Source: Cellulophaga sp. BC115SP (lineage in GTDB: Bacteria; Bacteroidota; Bacteroidia; Cytophagales; Spirosomataceae). From it: a DNA stretch of 64,000 nt. The translations under genes and the position numbers were made by a program. Shown in pieces: positions 15,174 through 24,873 of this stretch. The stretch is taken from the NCBI RefSeq assembly GCF_009905545.1, contig NZ_JAAALB010000007.1, positions 1 through 64,000 of the forward strand, in the 5' to 3' direction. A model generated the notes under the pieces. It was not told the origin of the DNA. It made no database searches and saw only the letters and a program-made list of their open reading frames with translations. Each line of letters starts with the position of its first letter. Positions within the stretch are counted from its first letter, which is position 1.

Positions 15174-16556
15174 TTAGAATTCTCTAGTAATATTGAAAAT
15201 AATCCCAGATTTTCCTTCTCTATTGATAGCCCAATGCAATTTTACAACTAGATTGTAATACGTTACTGCATCTACTCCCAATCCTGTAGAATATAATGGT
15301 TTGTTTGCTAATGCACTAAGGTTCTTATACGCATATTCGTTTTGTACATATCCCCAATCAACAAAATAATTTGGATAGATTTGAATAGGAATTCTATTAA
15401 ATTGAGACGACTTAATCCATCTAATCGTTAAGGTCTTATCCAAAAGTTTGGTTCTTAGATTCATTCGTGCCCAAACATATTTTTGTCCATCAATCACATA
15501 GAGTTCATAACCTCGTACCAAGTCTGTACCATAACCCAAGCCCCTCGTATTAAAGAAAGGTTGCTTATTCGGAAAGGATATTTTTCCTTCAGCTCCAATA
15601 TTCAAAAAGAGATTATTGGCTAAGGCCCAATATCTATTGGCGGTAAGGGTAAGATCTAGTTGATTGAGATTATCTGATGGTAATAGCCCTAGTTTGTTGA
15701 GATATACCTCAAACCGATAACCTCGTAAAGGAAAAACTACATTGTCACGGAAATCGTAATTGAAATAATAGCTTAATTGAACATAGCGTTGGGTATTAAC
15801 TCCCTCCAAAAAGTAATTAGGGTTAGCTTTTCGAATTGTATCAGCTATCCAGTTTTGATTGTATCGAAGTTCAAGGGTGTGATTATCGTAGAAATGATAG
15901 CGCTTTTTGAGTTGAGCAAAAGCATAAATTCTCTGTCGCAGACTATTATCTGACTTGATATAACTCAGGGTATCGTGCAAAGTACCAAAGGCTACATTTT
16001 TATTGGTAGAATAGGAAATACCTAGCCCTAAACCTGTTTTTTGTGCTTTGTCGATATAGGGTATTCTGTAAAAAAGCTCTAGTTTTTGCGTAAATCCTAC
16101 CTCTGCATTCAGAATCAATTTTTCGGCACGACCTCTAAAATTGGCATGAGTAATGTTAGCCCCAAATATTAATCTGTCTAGTCTTCCACCACGATTCCAC
16201 CATTCATTGTAGTTTCGGTCAGCAATTTGAATATTGGGGTATCCAAGTATATACCATTGCTCTTGTACTTTAATCAAAATATCCAGACTATTGGATAGGC
16301 TATCTTTGTTATGTTTAATTTCAACAAAATTAAATAAGCTCGTATTAAAGACCTTTCTTCTATTTAATTCAACTCTTTTTGCTAAATCGCGGGTGTTGAT
16401 GGTATCACCTTCATGAAAGTCTAGCTCTCGCTGAATGATATATGCCTTTGTACGTTGATTTCCTTGAATAGAAATATGACGAACAATCAGGGATGAATCA
16501 CTTTCGACAGGTTGTGAAAAATGAAGGAGATGACAAAATAGAGTTACTAAAAACAT
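15174..16556 (-). CDS. Omp85/BamA-family outer-membrane protein
   Basis: A 460-residue protein with an N-terminal signal-like segment, one POTRA-like domain (residues ~22-95: IVRHISIQGNQRTKAYIIQRELDFHEGD...LFNFVEIK) and a C-terminal beta-barrel ending in ITREF, an aromatic-terminated final strand. It is shorter than BamA, which has five POTRA domains and ~800 residues, and resembles short Omp85 proteins with a single POTRA found in Bacteroidota. A role in outer-membrane protein insertion or secretion is likely by family; the substrate is unknown. It diverges from the MFS gene. Confidence 0.8.
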   Translation of the reverse strand: MFLVTLFCHLLHFSQPVESDSSLIVRHISIQGNQRTKAYIIQRELDFHEGDTINTRDLAKRVELNRRKVFNTSLFNFVEIKHNKDSLSNSLDILIKVQEQWYILGYPNIQIADRNYNEWWNRGGRLDRLIFGANITHANFRGRAEKLILNAEVGFTQKLELFYRIPYIDKAQKTGLGLGISYSTNKNVAFGTLHDTLSYIKSDNSLRQRIYAFAQLKKRYHFYDNHTLELRYNQNWIADTIRKANPNYFLEGVNTQRYVQLSYYFNYDFRDNVVFPLRGYRFEVYLNKLGLLPSDNLNQLDLTLTANRYWALANNLFLNIGAEGKISFPNKQPFFNTRGLGYGTDLVRGYELYVIDGQKYVWARMNLRTKLLDKTLTIRWIKSSQFNRIPIQIYPNYFVDWGYVQNEYAYKNLSALANKPLYSTGLGVDAVTYYNLVVKLHWAINREGKSGIIFNITREF

Positions 16557-16686
16557 ACTTTGAGAAATAAGCTGTCGAGCAAATTCGGGGCTTAGGTTTG
16601 GTAAACTTAAATAATTGAAAAAGTTTCTTAAATAAAGCTAATTTATTCTTATTATTGTTTTCTATTTCCACAAATTAGCCATTTTT

Positions 16687-18021
16687 ATGAAATCCTTAAA
16701 ATCTTCACTTACCTTCTCACAAATCATTAATATGAATGTGGGATTTTTTGGCATACAATATAGTTTTGGGCTCCAACAAAGTGCCGTAAATCCTATCTAT
16801 GACTTTTTGGGGGCAAGTCCCGACGAAATACCACTATTGAATTTGGCTGGTCCAGTTACAGGGTTATTGATACAACCGCTTATTGGGGCTTTGAGTGATA
16901 AGACTTGGCACCCTCGTTGGGGACGTCGCAAGCCTTTCTTTTTTATAGGAGCGCTCCTTTGTAGTTTGACGCTCTTTATCTATCCTTTTAGTAGTTCGTT
17001 GTGGATGGCAGCAGGTCTATTGTGGGTTTTGGATGCAGGCAATAACACTGCCATGGAGCCTTATCGTGCATTTATTGCAGATGTTTTACCCGAGGAACAA
17101 CAAGCCACAGGCTTCTTGACTCAGAGTTTCTTTACAGGGCTAGGAATTACATTAGCTAACGTCTCCTTATTCGTTTTCCAAAAAAATATCACAGGTTCTT
17201 ATGGACAAATTCCATATTGGGTATTTGGTTCATTCTTTTTAGGTTCATTATGTTCGATAGGTTCGGTGTTGTGGTCAATGTCGAAAACGGAAGAGATACC
17301 GCCAAGTGAGGAAGAATTAGCTAAAATACGAGCGAATAAAGGAGGGTTGTTAGAGCCTATCATTGAGATTTTGTCGGCTATCAAAGATATGCCGAAAGTG
17401 ATGTGGCAATTGGCTTTGGTGTATTTGTTTCAATGGTATGCTTTATTTTGTTATTGGCAAAATGCTTCTAAAAGTATTGCCTTATCGGTTTGGAAAACAA
17501 CACCTAAAGAAAACCCAGACTTGTATCAAGAGGCCGTAGGTTGGACAGGTTTAGTAAATGGCTGGTATAATGTTGCCACGTTTATGTCAGCTTTTGGCTT
17601 AGTTTGGTTAGCCAAAAAGAGTAGTCCAAAGCTCGTTCATATATTATGTTTGATTATGGCAGGTATGGGTCTATTGATTTTTCCACATATTGAGAATAAG
17701 TATATGCTATTTGCTCCTATGACAGGTTTTGGTATAGCTTGGGCAAGTATGATGGGAATACCTTATTTGATGGTTGTATCCGAAATTCCGAAGGAGCGTT
17801 ATGGTGTATATATGGGAATTATTAATATGATGATTGTAATTCCGATGATTATCCAAAATTTAACCTTTGGCTATGTGCTTGAACATTTCTTAGATAATGA
17901 TTCTGGTAAAGCTGTAACTTTTGCAGGGATATTTTTACTAATAGCAGCGGCTGCCACAATGTTGATTAAATCCAAAAAAATGGAAGAAGGACAAGTGGTA
18001 AGTATGAGTGCAGGGCACTAA
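16687..18021 (+). CDS. MFS transporter, SLC45 (sucrose/maltose symporter-like) type
   Basis: A 444-residue protein with about twelve membrane segments. Diagnostic features are [29 protein letters not shown] at the N-terminus, [24 protein letters not shown] (the RWGRR motif after helix 2/3) and [25 protein letters not shown], all typical of SLC45/GPH-like disaccharide symporters. Substrate is probably a di- or oligosaccharide by family. It is a single gene, with a 21-bp-armed inverted repeat downstream. The GH32 fructanase at 24874 is not adjacent but could act in the same sugar diet. Confidence 0.88.
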   Translation: MKSLKSSLTFSQIINMNVGFFGIQYSFGLQQSAVNPIYDFLGASPDEIPLLNLAGPVTGLLIQPLIGALSDKTWHPRWGRRKPFFFIGALLCSLTLFIYPFSSSLWMAAGLLWVLDAGNNTAMEPYRAFIADVLPEEQQATGFLTQSFFTGLGITLANVSLFVFQKNITGSYGQIPYWVFGSFFLGSLCSIGSVLWSMSKTEEIPPSEEELAKIRANKGGLLEPIIEILSAIKDMPKVMWQLALVYLFQWYALFCYWQNASKSIALSVWKTTPKENPDLYQEAVGWTGLVNGWYNVATFMSAFGLVWLAKKSSPKLVHILCLIMAGMGLLIFPHIENKYMLFAPMTGFGIAWASMMGIPYLMVVSEIPKERYGVYMGIINMMIVIPMIIQNLTFGYVLEHFLDNDSGKAVTFAGIFLLIAAAATMLIKSKKMEEGQVVSMSAGH

Positions 18022-18037
18022 TTGCTGGTGATTAAGT

Positions 18038-18097
18038 GTTGGCTTTCAGTTTTGAGAAAGTATTAAAAATATATTCTTCTCAACACTGAAAGCCAAC
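18038..18097. terminator. Long inverted repeat between convergent genes
   Basis: The arms 18038-18058 and 18077-18097 (GTTGGCTTTCAG...GAGAA and its complement) are 21 bp with one mismatch and an 18-base AT-rich loop. The site lies between the convergent MFS and acyl-CoA ligase genes and probably terminates both. Confidence 0.65.
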
Positions 18098-18112
18098 ATA
18101 TTATGGTAAATG

Positions 18113-19774
18113 TTACTTCTCAAAAACTATTTCTTCTGGGCTTTCAAACCACTTCTCTAATTGCCCATGATAATACTTTTCAATGACATTTCGCTTGATT
18201 TTAAGGGTAGGAGTAAGCATATTGTTTTCGACTGACCACGCCTCTTTCACAACGACTATTTTTCGTAAATGTTCATAGTTTTTGAAATGTGGATTAACTC
18301 TTTTGATCATTTCCCGAAAAACTTCACGTAGTTGTGTCTCTTCTGTATTTTTTCCAATCTCAGATAAAACTACCAATGCGATGGGCTGAGGTAAACCTGT
18401 TCCTACAACACACACCTGTTCGATAATTGGATTTACCGCCAACATTCCCTCTATGGGTGTAGGTACAATATATTCGCCTTTGGCAGATTTGAACATATCT
18501 TTTACTCTACCAATGATAGAAATATAGCCTTCTTCATCAATAGAAGCCATATCTCCTGTAGCCAGCCACCCATCTTTAAATAACTCCTGAGTCATAATGG
18601 GTTCTTTGTAATAACCTACAGTGTTCCATGGGGCCTTCATTAGTAGCTCTTGAGTATTCGGGTCTATTTTGATAGTAACACCATTATGAGGTTTGCCAAC
18701 GGTTCCCTTTTTATATTTTGGAGGCATAATTGTTGCTACGCCCATATTCTCAGTCATGCCGTAAGCTTCTCGGATTTGAATATTAAGCTTATGAAACCAT
18801 TCCAGCAAGCTACTTGGCATTGGGGCTGCACCAGTCAAAATTAATTCTGCTTTTGCAAGACCTAATCCCTTCTTCACTTTATTTCGGATAATACTTTTTA
18901 CAATAGGTATTTTGAGTAAAAGGTCGAGTTTACTTTGTGGTAATTTTGATAAAATACCCAACTGAAACTTTGTCCAAATGCGAGGTACTGCCAAGAAATG
19001 GGTAGGATTGGCTGTCTGAAGATTAGATGCAAAAGTGTCCAAACTCTCTGCAAAATAGATCGTACCCCCAGAGGCTATTCCCGCAGATTCCACTAGAGTT
19101 CGCTCTGCGATATGACAAAGTGGCAAATACGAAAAAAAGCGAGCGTTTGAGGTGTCTAATAGCCCCACTTCCCTTGTATGTTCTAATGCCGAAATTAATC
19201 CTCGATGTGTGAGCATAACACCCTTTGGTACGCCTGTTGTCCCCGAAGTATAGACAATAGAACTTACCTCTTCATAACTAGCTAAAGCGAAGGAAGCCAA
19301 AGGATGGGTTATTTTTGTGATGGATTCCCAATTTTCGAATTCACTTGGAGCTCCTTCGTAATAACTAGGATAGGACACACAACGAATACTCGTGGGAATA
19401 CCACCTTTCATAGATTCCCAAGCGTCTAACTTTCCAACAAATAAAACCTGACAATCTGAATGAACCAGTACCTGCCGAAGTTGCTCGTCGGTAAGAGTAG
19501 GATAAAATGGAACAGACACATGCCCAGCCATACTAATGGCCAAATCGGTCATAATCCAATGGGCGCAGTTTTTGGACAAAATCCCAATATTACTACGTGG
19601 AGGCAAGTTCTGAGAAAGAAGCCATTGTGCCATTTTCCGAATTTGTTGCCCAGCTTCCTGATAGCTAAAATCTCTAAATTCGGTGCCATGTGGCTGTTTT
19701 AGAAATATGCTGTCTGGCGTATGAGTTTCCCAATGGCAAAAATTTTCAACCATTGACTTAAATTGTCTTTTCAT
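18113..19774 (-). CDS. AMP-dependent long-chain acyl-CoA synthetase
   Basis: A 553-residue adenylate-forming enzyme that activates fatty acids to acyl-CoA. The P-loop-like motif is SSIVYTSGTTGVPKGVMLTH (about residue 170). Other conserved segments are FSYLPLCHIAERTLVESAGI, ILTGAAPMPSSLLEWF, REAYGMTENMGVATIMPP and GWLATGDMASIDEEGYISIIGRVKDMFKSAKGEYI, followed by a C-terminal lid with the catalytic Lys expected near NMLTPTLKIKRN. Architecture matches the FadD15/eukaryotic-type long-chain synthetases (AMP-binding with PF00501). It is a single gene. Confidence 0.9.
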   Translation of the reverse strand: MKRQFKSMVENFCHWETHTPDSIFLKQPHGTEFRDFSYQEAGQQIRKMAQWLLSQNLPPRSNIGILSKNCAHWIMTDLAISMAGHVSVPFYPTLTDEQLRQVLVHSDCQVLFVGKLDAWESMKGGIPTSIRCVSYPSYYEGAPSEFENWESITKITHPLASFALASYEEVSSIVYTSGTTGVPKGVMLTHRGLISALEHTREVGLLDTSNARFFSYLPLCHIAERTLVESAGIASGGTIYFAESLDTFASNLQTANPTHFLAVPRIWTKFQLGILSKLPQSKLDLLLKIPIVKSIIRNKVKKGLGLAKAELILTGAAPMPSSLLEWFHKLNIQIREAYGMTENMGVATIMPPKYKKGTVGKPHNGVTIKIDPNTQELLMKAPWNTVGYYKEPIMTQELFKDGWLATGDMASIDEEGYISIIGRVKDMFKSAKGEYIVPTPIEGMLAVNPIIEQVCVVGTGLPQPIALVVLSEIGKNTEETQLREVFREMIKRVNPHFKNYEHLRKIVVVKEAWSVENNMLTPTLKIKRNVIEKYYHGQLEKWFESPEEIVFEK

Positions 19775-19900
19775 ATCAAAATAGCAATTGAGGCTAAATA
19801 GGCATTATTTGAGGTGACTATGGGCACCTCTTAACAAAACCTGTTTTACAGTTTCTTTAGAAATTTTGAAGACAATTTAAGAATAAAATTGAATTTTGAT

Positions 19901-19908
19901 TATATTTG
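19901..19908 (+). promoter_or_regulatory. TATATTTG -7 box before the 34-codon ORF
   Basis: TATATTTG matches TAnnTTTG exactly, 58 bp before the ATG at 19967. No good TTG is found about 19 bp upstream, so support is partial. Confidence 0.35.
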
Positions 19909-19966
19909 TTTGAATTTTTTGGTGAGAGTTGTGGCGTAATACAAACCAATATCTAACCCCGATGTC

Positions 19967-20071
19967 ATGAATAGGCAGGCTATCGTAAGAGTTCTTTTGA
20001 TGTGTTTTCTAACGATGTTGTTAGGATATATCTTTTTCCAGAGTTTTGCTTCGTTTATACCACGACATTAG
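19967..20071 (+). CDS. Possible single-span membrane microprotein (34 residues)
   Basis: An ATG-started ORF of 34 codons whose product has a polar, positively charged start (MNRQAIVR), one hydrophobic segment (VLLMCFLTMLLGYIFFQSF) and a basic tail (PRH). It fills the gap between the acyl-CoA ligase start and the birA stop, ending one base before birA's stop codon on the other strand. A -7 box lies upstream. It resembles the many small single-helix membrane proteins missed by annotation. No homologue is recognised; it may be chance. Confidence 0.35.
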   Translation: MNRQAIVRVLLMCFLTMLLGYIFFQSFASFIPRH

Positions 20072-20845
20072 CTAAGGGTTAATGACAAATTGAACTTCTT
20101 TGAAGTCAAAATACAACAACTCTTCGTCCTCAGTTTCAATCGCCAATTTACCCGTTTGGTCAATTCCGATAATTTGCCCTAAAAAAAGTTCGCCATTTTT
20201 TCTGAAGTAATGCCATTCTTGGTATCTGTACATTACTCTGAGGTATTGTATTTTGAGAGATTCATAATACCCCTGTTTTATTTGCAGATAATATTTTTCA
20301 ATTTTTTCAGCTAATTGAGCAAGCAAAGTATTTAAATCATAGCTTTGTGCAGCCTTTGCCGCCAAGCTCAAAGATGAAGCCGTTGCAACGCCAAATTGAG
20401 TTTGGTTAATATTAAGTCCGATTCCAACAACAGAGTACCCAATATTGTATCCTTGGAGCGTATTTTCGATTAAGATACCACCTAATTTTTTGTCATAATG
20501 ATAAATATCATTTGACCATTTTATCGTTAAACCCTCTGGCAGATATTGACTCAAAAATTCATGAACACCCAAAGACACCGCTACATTGAGCTGAAATTGA
20601 TCTGAAGCACGAAGAAATGTAGGCTTGAGTATCAATGACAAAGTAAGATTCTGGCCTATTGCAGCTTCCCACGAATTTCCTCGTTGTCCACGCCCCGTAG
20701 TTTGGTGGTCTGTAATAATAATCGTTCCTTCAAAAACCTCTTGCGATTGAATCATTTCAGCCGCAATGTCGTTAGTAGAATGACAAGTTGGCAGATATTT
20801 AATAATTTTGCCAGTAAATAAAGTATTGGGTTGAATTTTGTACAA
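20072..20845 (-). CDS. birA: Biotin--[acetyl-CoA-carboxylase] ligase
   Basis: A 257-residue biotin protein ligase that attaches biotin to the carboxyl carrier protein. The catalytic motif GRGQRGNSWEA lies near residue 52, with LTLSLILKP, IKWSNDIYHYDKKLGGILIEN and VVGIGLNINQ following, and a short C-terminal SH3-like domain (LGQIIGIDQTGKLAIETEDEEL). There is no N-terminal helix-turn-helix, so it is a monofunctional ligase, not a repressor. It diverges from rsfS with 125 bp between starts. Confidence 0.94.
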   Translation of the reverse strand: MYKIQPNTLFTGKIIKYLPTCHSTNDIAAEMIQSQEVFEGTIIITDHQTTGRGQRGNSWEAAIGQNLTLSLILKPTFLRASDQFQLNVAVSLGVHEFLSQYLPEGLTIKWSNDIYHYDKKLGGILIENTLQGYNIGYSVVGIGLNINQTQFGVATASSLSLAAKAAQSYDLNTLLAQLAEKIEKYYLQIKQGYYESLKIQYLRVMYRYQEWHYFRKNGELFLGQIIGIDQTGKLAIETEDEELLYFDFKEVQFVINP

Positions 20846-20970
20846 GGTTATTTCGTAATTTTAGGTTTCTAAATACAAGAAAAAAAGGGCATCCATAGCC
20901 ATATTTCAGAATTATTTGTGCAAATATACTAGCCCTACTCCACAAGAGAATAACACATAAAGAATTTAGC

Positions 20971-21357
20971 ATGGTAGATATCACAGCAGAAAAAGAAACA
21001 AGTTCAGAAGAACTTTGCAATTTAGTAGTAAAAGGAATGCAAGAAAAGAAAGCATTAGACATCGTAGTGATGGATTTGAGAGGAGTAAAAAATGCCTTTG
21101 CTGATTTTTTTGTAGTGTGTGCAGGTACGTCAGATACTCAAATTGATGCTATAGCCGATTCAGTTGATAAAGAAGTATGGGAAGCTACTCGTACAAACCC
21201 TAAAAGTATCGAAGGAAAGTCAAATCGTGAATGGATTTTATTGGATTATTACGATGTAATTGTTCACGTATTCAAGAAAGACAAAAGAGAGTTTTATAAA
21301 CTTGAAGAACTTTGGGGAGACGCTCAGTTTACCTATATCGACGACGAAGCCGCTTAA
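20971..21357 (+). CDS. rsfS: Ribosomal silencing factor RsfS
   Basis: A 128-residue protein of the RsfS/Iojap family, which binds ribosomal protein uL14 and blocks subunit joining in starvation. Conserved parts are ALDIVVMDLRGVKNAFADFFVVCAGTSDTQIDAIADSV and EGKSNREWILLDYYDVIVHVFKKDKREFYKLEELWGDA. It precedes ftsH on the same strand by 210 bp, a gene pairing common in Bacteroidota. Confidence 0.94.
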   Translation: MVDITAEKETSSEELCNLVVKGMQEKKALDIVVMDLRGVKNAFADFFVVCAGTSDTQIDAIADSVDKEVWEATRTNPKSIEGKSNREWILLDYYDVIVHVFKKDKREFYKLEELWGDAQFTYIDDEAA

Positions 21358-21567
21358 TCAGCAGTTGTAACCTCTCATAAATGTATTTTACCACTTCTCA
21401 CGATTCATCAGCTTAAGAAACAATCTGCTTCAACTAGACGTTGATATGTGTAGAGTGGTAAAATTTCAGGATTATGACTATTGCCTAACCTTGTAAAATC
21501 AGGGCTACATCTTTTGGGTCATTATCCTAAACCAGAATTATGAATTTAAAGTGTAATTAAAAAAACA

Positions 21568-23664
21568 ATGGCAGAAAATAATAGCGGAGATAACAGACAA
21601 TCAGACTTCCCAAAAAATTCTCGTCGTCCCAACGTTCCAAGCGGCGGATTTCAGGGTTGGTTAGTAGTAGCTTTAATTATTGCTTTGGTGAGTATTTACT
21701 TCCTAAGTAAAACACGTGTGTTAAAAACCATCGAGCCGCTACAATTTGAACAAATGGTATTGCATAAAGAAATTGCAAAATTGACCATTATCAAAAATAA
21801 AGACATCGCAGAGATTACGCTTAAAAAAGAGGCTTTACCAAAATATAAATCTGAATTAGGTGACCAACAAGGAAATGGAGTAATGAGTCAAAATTCAGGT
21901 CCTCATTTTGAATTACCTATCAACTCCGCTTTCTCATTCGAAACTGAGCTCAACGATTTACAAAAAGATATTCCTCGCGAGCAACGTATCCACGCTACTT
22001 CTGAAGAAAGAACAGGAATCTTTGAATTCTTGATGGGACCAGGATTACTAATCTTGATGTTTGTCGGAATTTACTTTATGTTCTTCCGTATGGGTGGAGC
22101 AGGTGGCCCTGGTGGACAAATCTTTAATATCGGTCGTTCACGTGCAACGCTTTTTGATGGTGAGGCTAAAGTGAAAATCACTTTCAACGATGTGGCAGGT
22201 TTGGACGAAGCAAAAGAAGAAATTCAGGAAATTGTAGAGTTCTTGAAAAATCCTAAGAAATTCACTGACCTAGGAGGTAAAATTCCTAAAGGTGCATTGC
22301 TCGTAGGCCCTCCAGGAACAGGTAAAACCTTACTTGCAAAAGCAGTAGCTGGCGAAGCAGGCGTTCCATTCTTCTCACTTTCGGGTTCTGACTTTGTCGA
22401 AATGTTTGTGGGTGTAGGTGCAGCTCGTGTACGTGACTTGTTTAAGCAAGCAAAAGAAAAAGCACCTTGTATCATCTTTATTGATGAAATTGATGCTGTA
22501 GGTCGCTCTCGTGGACGTGGTGCAATGCCAGGAGCTAATGACGAGCGTGAAAATACCTTGAACTCTTTGTTGGTTGAAATGGATGGTTTTGCAACTGACT
22601 CAGGTATTATCATCATGGCGGCAACAAACCGTCCAGATGTACTAGATTCAGCTTTGTTACGTCCAGGTCGTTTTGACCGTCAGATTTCGGTTGATAAGCC
22701 AGACATCGTAGGTCGTGAGGCTATCTTCAAAGTACACTTAAAGCCTTTGAAATTAGCTGCTGATGTAGATCCTAAAGAGCTTTCAGCACAAACCCCTGGT
22801 TTTGCTGGTGCCGAAATCGCTAACGTTTGTAATGAGGCTGCTCTTATCGCTGCTCGTCGTAACAAGACCGCGGTAGATATGAAGGATTTTCAAGAAGCAA
22901 TGGACCGTGTGATTGGTGGTTTGGAGAAAAAGAATAAATTGATTTCTCCTGAAGAAAAGAAAATCGTTGCTTATCATGAAGCTGGTCACGCGATTGCGGG
23001 CTGGTTCTTGGAACATGCCAATCCATTAGTAAAAGTAACTATTGTACCTCGTGGTATTGCTGCATTAGGTTATGCACAATATTTGCCAAAAGAGCAATTC
23101 TTGTATCGTACCGAGCAGTTAATCGACGAAATGTGCGTTACTTTGGGTGGTCGTGCTGCTGAGGATATTATCTTCGGAAAAATCTCAACAGGTGCACAGA
23201 ATGACCTTGAGCGTATTACCAAGTTGGCATATAGCATGGTGACTATCTATGGTATGAACGACAAATTAGGTAATATCTCTTACTACGATTCAAAAGGTTC
23301 AGAATATAATTTCAATAAGCCTTACTCTGAAACAACTGCTCGTGAAATTGACGTAGAAGTTCGCCAGATTATTCAGACAGCTTACCAACGTACGGTTGAC
23401 TTGTTGAGCGATAAGCGTGAGAAGTTAGAAATTTTGGCACAAGAATTATTGAAAAAAGAAGTTCTTTTCCAAAGTGACCTTGAAAGATTAGTAGGTCCTC
23501 GTCCTTTCGAACAATTGACAACTTACCAAGAGTTTATTAAAGGTGAGGAGGAAAAAGAAAAAGCTTTAGAGCGTCAGAAAGAACAAGAAGCTGAGCAAGA
23601 GCAACCTTCAGCTTCAGAAACAACAAGTGTTGATTCTACTGATACAGAAGACACGCTTGCTTAA
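21568..23664 (+). CDS. ftsH: ATP-dependent zinc metalloprotease FtsH
   Basis: A 698-residue membrane-bound AAA+ protease that degrades membrane and regulatory proteins. Two membrane helices (residues ~30-47 and ~156-175) flank a periplasmic segment. Walker A is GPPGTGKT near residue 247, Walker B is [18 protein letters not shown], the arginine-finger region is RPGRFDRQ, and the zinc site is HEAGH with H470 and E471, with a third ligand expected near [12 protein letters not shown]. The C-terminal ~40 residues are rich in Glu and Lys and of low complexity. A strong terminator follows. Confidence 0.97.
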   Translation: MAENNSGDNRQSDFPKNSRRPNVPSGGFQGWLVVALIIALVSIYFLSKTRVLKTIEPLQFEQMVLHKEIAKLTIIKNKDIAEITLKKEALPKYKSELGDQQGNGVMSQNSGPHFELPINSAFSFETELNDLQKDIPREQRIHATSEERTGIFEFLMGPGLLILMFVGIYFMFFRMGGAGGPGGQIFNIGRSRATLFDGEAKVKITFNDVAGLDEAKEEIQEIVEFLKNPKKFTDLGGKIPKGALLVGPPGTGKTLLAKAVAGEAGVPFFSLSGSDFVEMFVGVGAARVRDLFKQAKEKAPCIIFIDEIDAVGRSRGRGAMPGANDERENTLNSLLVEMDGFATDSGIIIMAATNRPDVLDSALLRPGRFDRQISVDKPDIVGREAIFKVHLKPLKLAADVDPKELSAQTPGFAGAEIANVCNEAALIAARRNKTAVDMKDFQEAMDRVIGGLEKKNKLISPEEKKIVAYHEAGHAIAGWFLEHANPLVKVTIVPRGIAALGYAQYLPKEQFLYRTEQLIDEMCVTLGGRAAEDIIFGKISTGAQNDLERITKLAYSMVTIYGMNDKLGNISYYDSKGSEYNFNKPYSETTAREIDVEVRQIIQTAYQRTVDLLSDKREKLEILAQELLKKEVLFQSDLERLVGPRPFEQLTTYQEFIKGEEEKEKALERQKEQEAEQEQPSASETTSVDSTDTEDTLA

Positions 23665-23674
23665 GATATGTTTT

Positions 23675-23713
23675 AGAAAAAGCCCTTCGCCATCGGTGAA
23701 GGGCTTTTTCTAT
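23675..23713 (+). terminator. Intrinsic terminator after ftsH
   Basis: AGAAAAAGCCCTTC pairs with GAAGGGCTTTTTCT, and the stem continues through CGCC/GGTG near the loop. It lies 11 bp past the stop and includes a T-run. Confidence 0.9.
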
Positions 23714-23738
23714 TTAATGGCTTTCCACTTAAATCATC

Positions 23739-23767
23739 TTTTGTTACAATTACTTTCTTTATCTTCG
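23739..23767 (+). promoter_or_regulatory. Candidate lpxH promoter
   Basis: TTTTG (23739-23743) and TATCTTCG (23760-23767) with a 16-base spacer resemble the Bacteroidota consensus TTTG/TAnnTTTG with one -7 mismatch and a slightly short spacer. The start codon is 34 bp downstream. Confidence 0.4.
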
Positions 23768-23801
23768 CATAAACAAAACTTCGTATTTGATATTTGTAGG
23801 C

Positions 23802-24608
23802 ATGATTTCTATTCAACTTCAATCTAATAAAAAAATATATTTCGCTTCAGATTTTCACCTTGGTTACCCCACACCAGAAGAAAGCCTTGCTCGTGAGAAA
23901 AAAATAGTTCGCTGGCTTGATCAAATCAGTGCTAATGCACAAGTTATTTTTTTAGTGGGAGATATTTTTGACTTTTGGTTTGAATACAAAAATGCTATTC
24001 CCAAAGGATTCATTCGTTTGCAGGGGAAATTAGCTGAATTGTCAGATAAAGGTATCGAACTAATCCTTTTCACAGGTAATCATGATATTTGGATATTTGA
24101 TTATTTTACGAAAGAAATGGGGATTAGGGTATACCGCGACCCACAGCAATATAGTATTCAAGCTTCTGGACAAACAAATCCTATGAAGCTTTATATCGCT
24201 CATGGCGATGGTTTAGGTCCTGGTGACAATGGATATAAGGTATTGAAACGTGTATTCGAAAATAAGGTTTGTCAATGGGCATTTAGTTGGTTACACCCTC
24301 ATATAGGTATCTCTTTAGCTCACTGGTGGTCGGGTAGTCGCAAGGACCCCGAACGTATCAATAGAGAGTTGGTTTTTAAAGGAAAAGACGAGTGGTTGCT
24401 AAATCATGCGCTTGAAGTGGAACAAACCCAACATTTTGACTACTATATTTTTGGACATCGCCACTTACTGCTTGATTTAGCGGTTGGCGAAACGGGTGCC
24501 AAATATATCAACCTTGGTGAATGGTGTTATGATTCTGCCGAAACGAGCTATCATTATGCTGTTTGGAACGGAACAAATATGCAAATAGAGTCGGCACTAG
24601 AGGTATAA
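23802..24608 (+). CDS. lpxH: UDP-2,3-diacylglucosamine diphosphatase LpxH
   Basis: A 268-residue calcineurin-like phosphoesterase that makes lipid X in lipid A synthesis. Metal-binding motifs are FASDFHLG, VGDIFDFWFE, FTGNHDIW, IAHGDGLGPGD and IFGHRHLLL. The stretch NGYKVLKRVFENKVCQWAFSWLHPHIGI is typical of the LpxH lid. The ATG at 23802 was preferred to a TTG five codons upstream. It acts at the cytoplasmic face of the inner membrane. Confidence 0.93.
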   Translation: MISIQLQSNKKIYFASDFHLGYPTPEESLAREKKIVRWLDQISANAQVIFLVGDIFDFWFEYKNAIPKGFIRLQGKLAELSDKGIELILFTGNHDIWIFDYFTKEMGIRVYRDPQQYSIQASGQTNPMKLYIAHGDGLGPGDNGYKVLKRVFENKVCQWAFSWLHPHIGISLAHWWSGSRKDPERINRELVFKGKDEWLLNHALEVEQTQHFDYYIFGHRHLLLDLAVGETGAKYINLGEWCYDSAETSYHYAVWNGTNMQIESALEV

Positions 24609-24616
24609 CTTAAATA

Positions 24617-24665
24617 AAATTTTCCCCAAGCGTTGACATTTTTGTCTGGCTTGGGGAAAATTTTT
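24617..24665 (+). terminator. Intrinsic terminator after lpxH
   Basis: AAATTTTCCCCAAGC pairs over 15 bp with GCTTGGGGAAAATTT, followed by T residues. It lies 9 bp past the lpxH stop. Confidence 0.85.
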
Positions 24666-24873
24666 ATATAGACTAAGCTAACATATTTCAATAGAATATA
24701 TTGAAAATGGAAATCATAAAAATAATTACAAAAGTCTCTACCCAATAGTAAGTAAATAATTACCTATTTTACCTTTGTTTTAAAGCAATTAGACAGATAA
24801 GAATACCTCTTGTCTAATTTGTTATTTTACAATTTTCTATAATATCTACAATTTATCCCACCCGAGTTTATCT

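Noticed and set aside
22224-22616. 130-codon ORF antisense to ftsH
   Set aside because: It mirrors the conserved AAA region of ftsH and has no features of its own.
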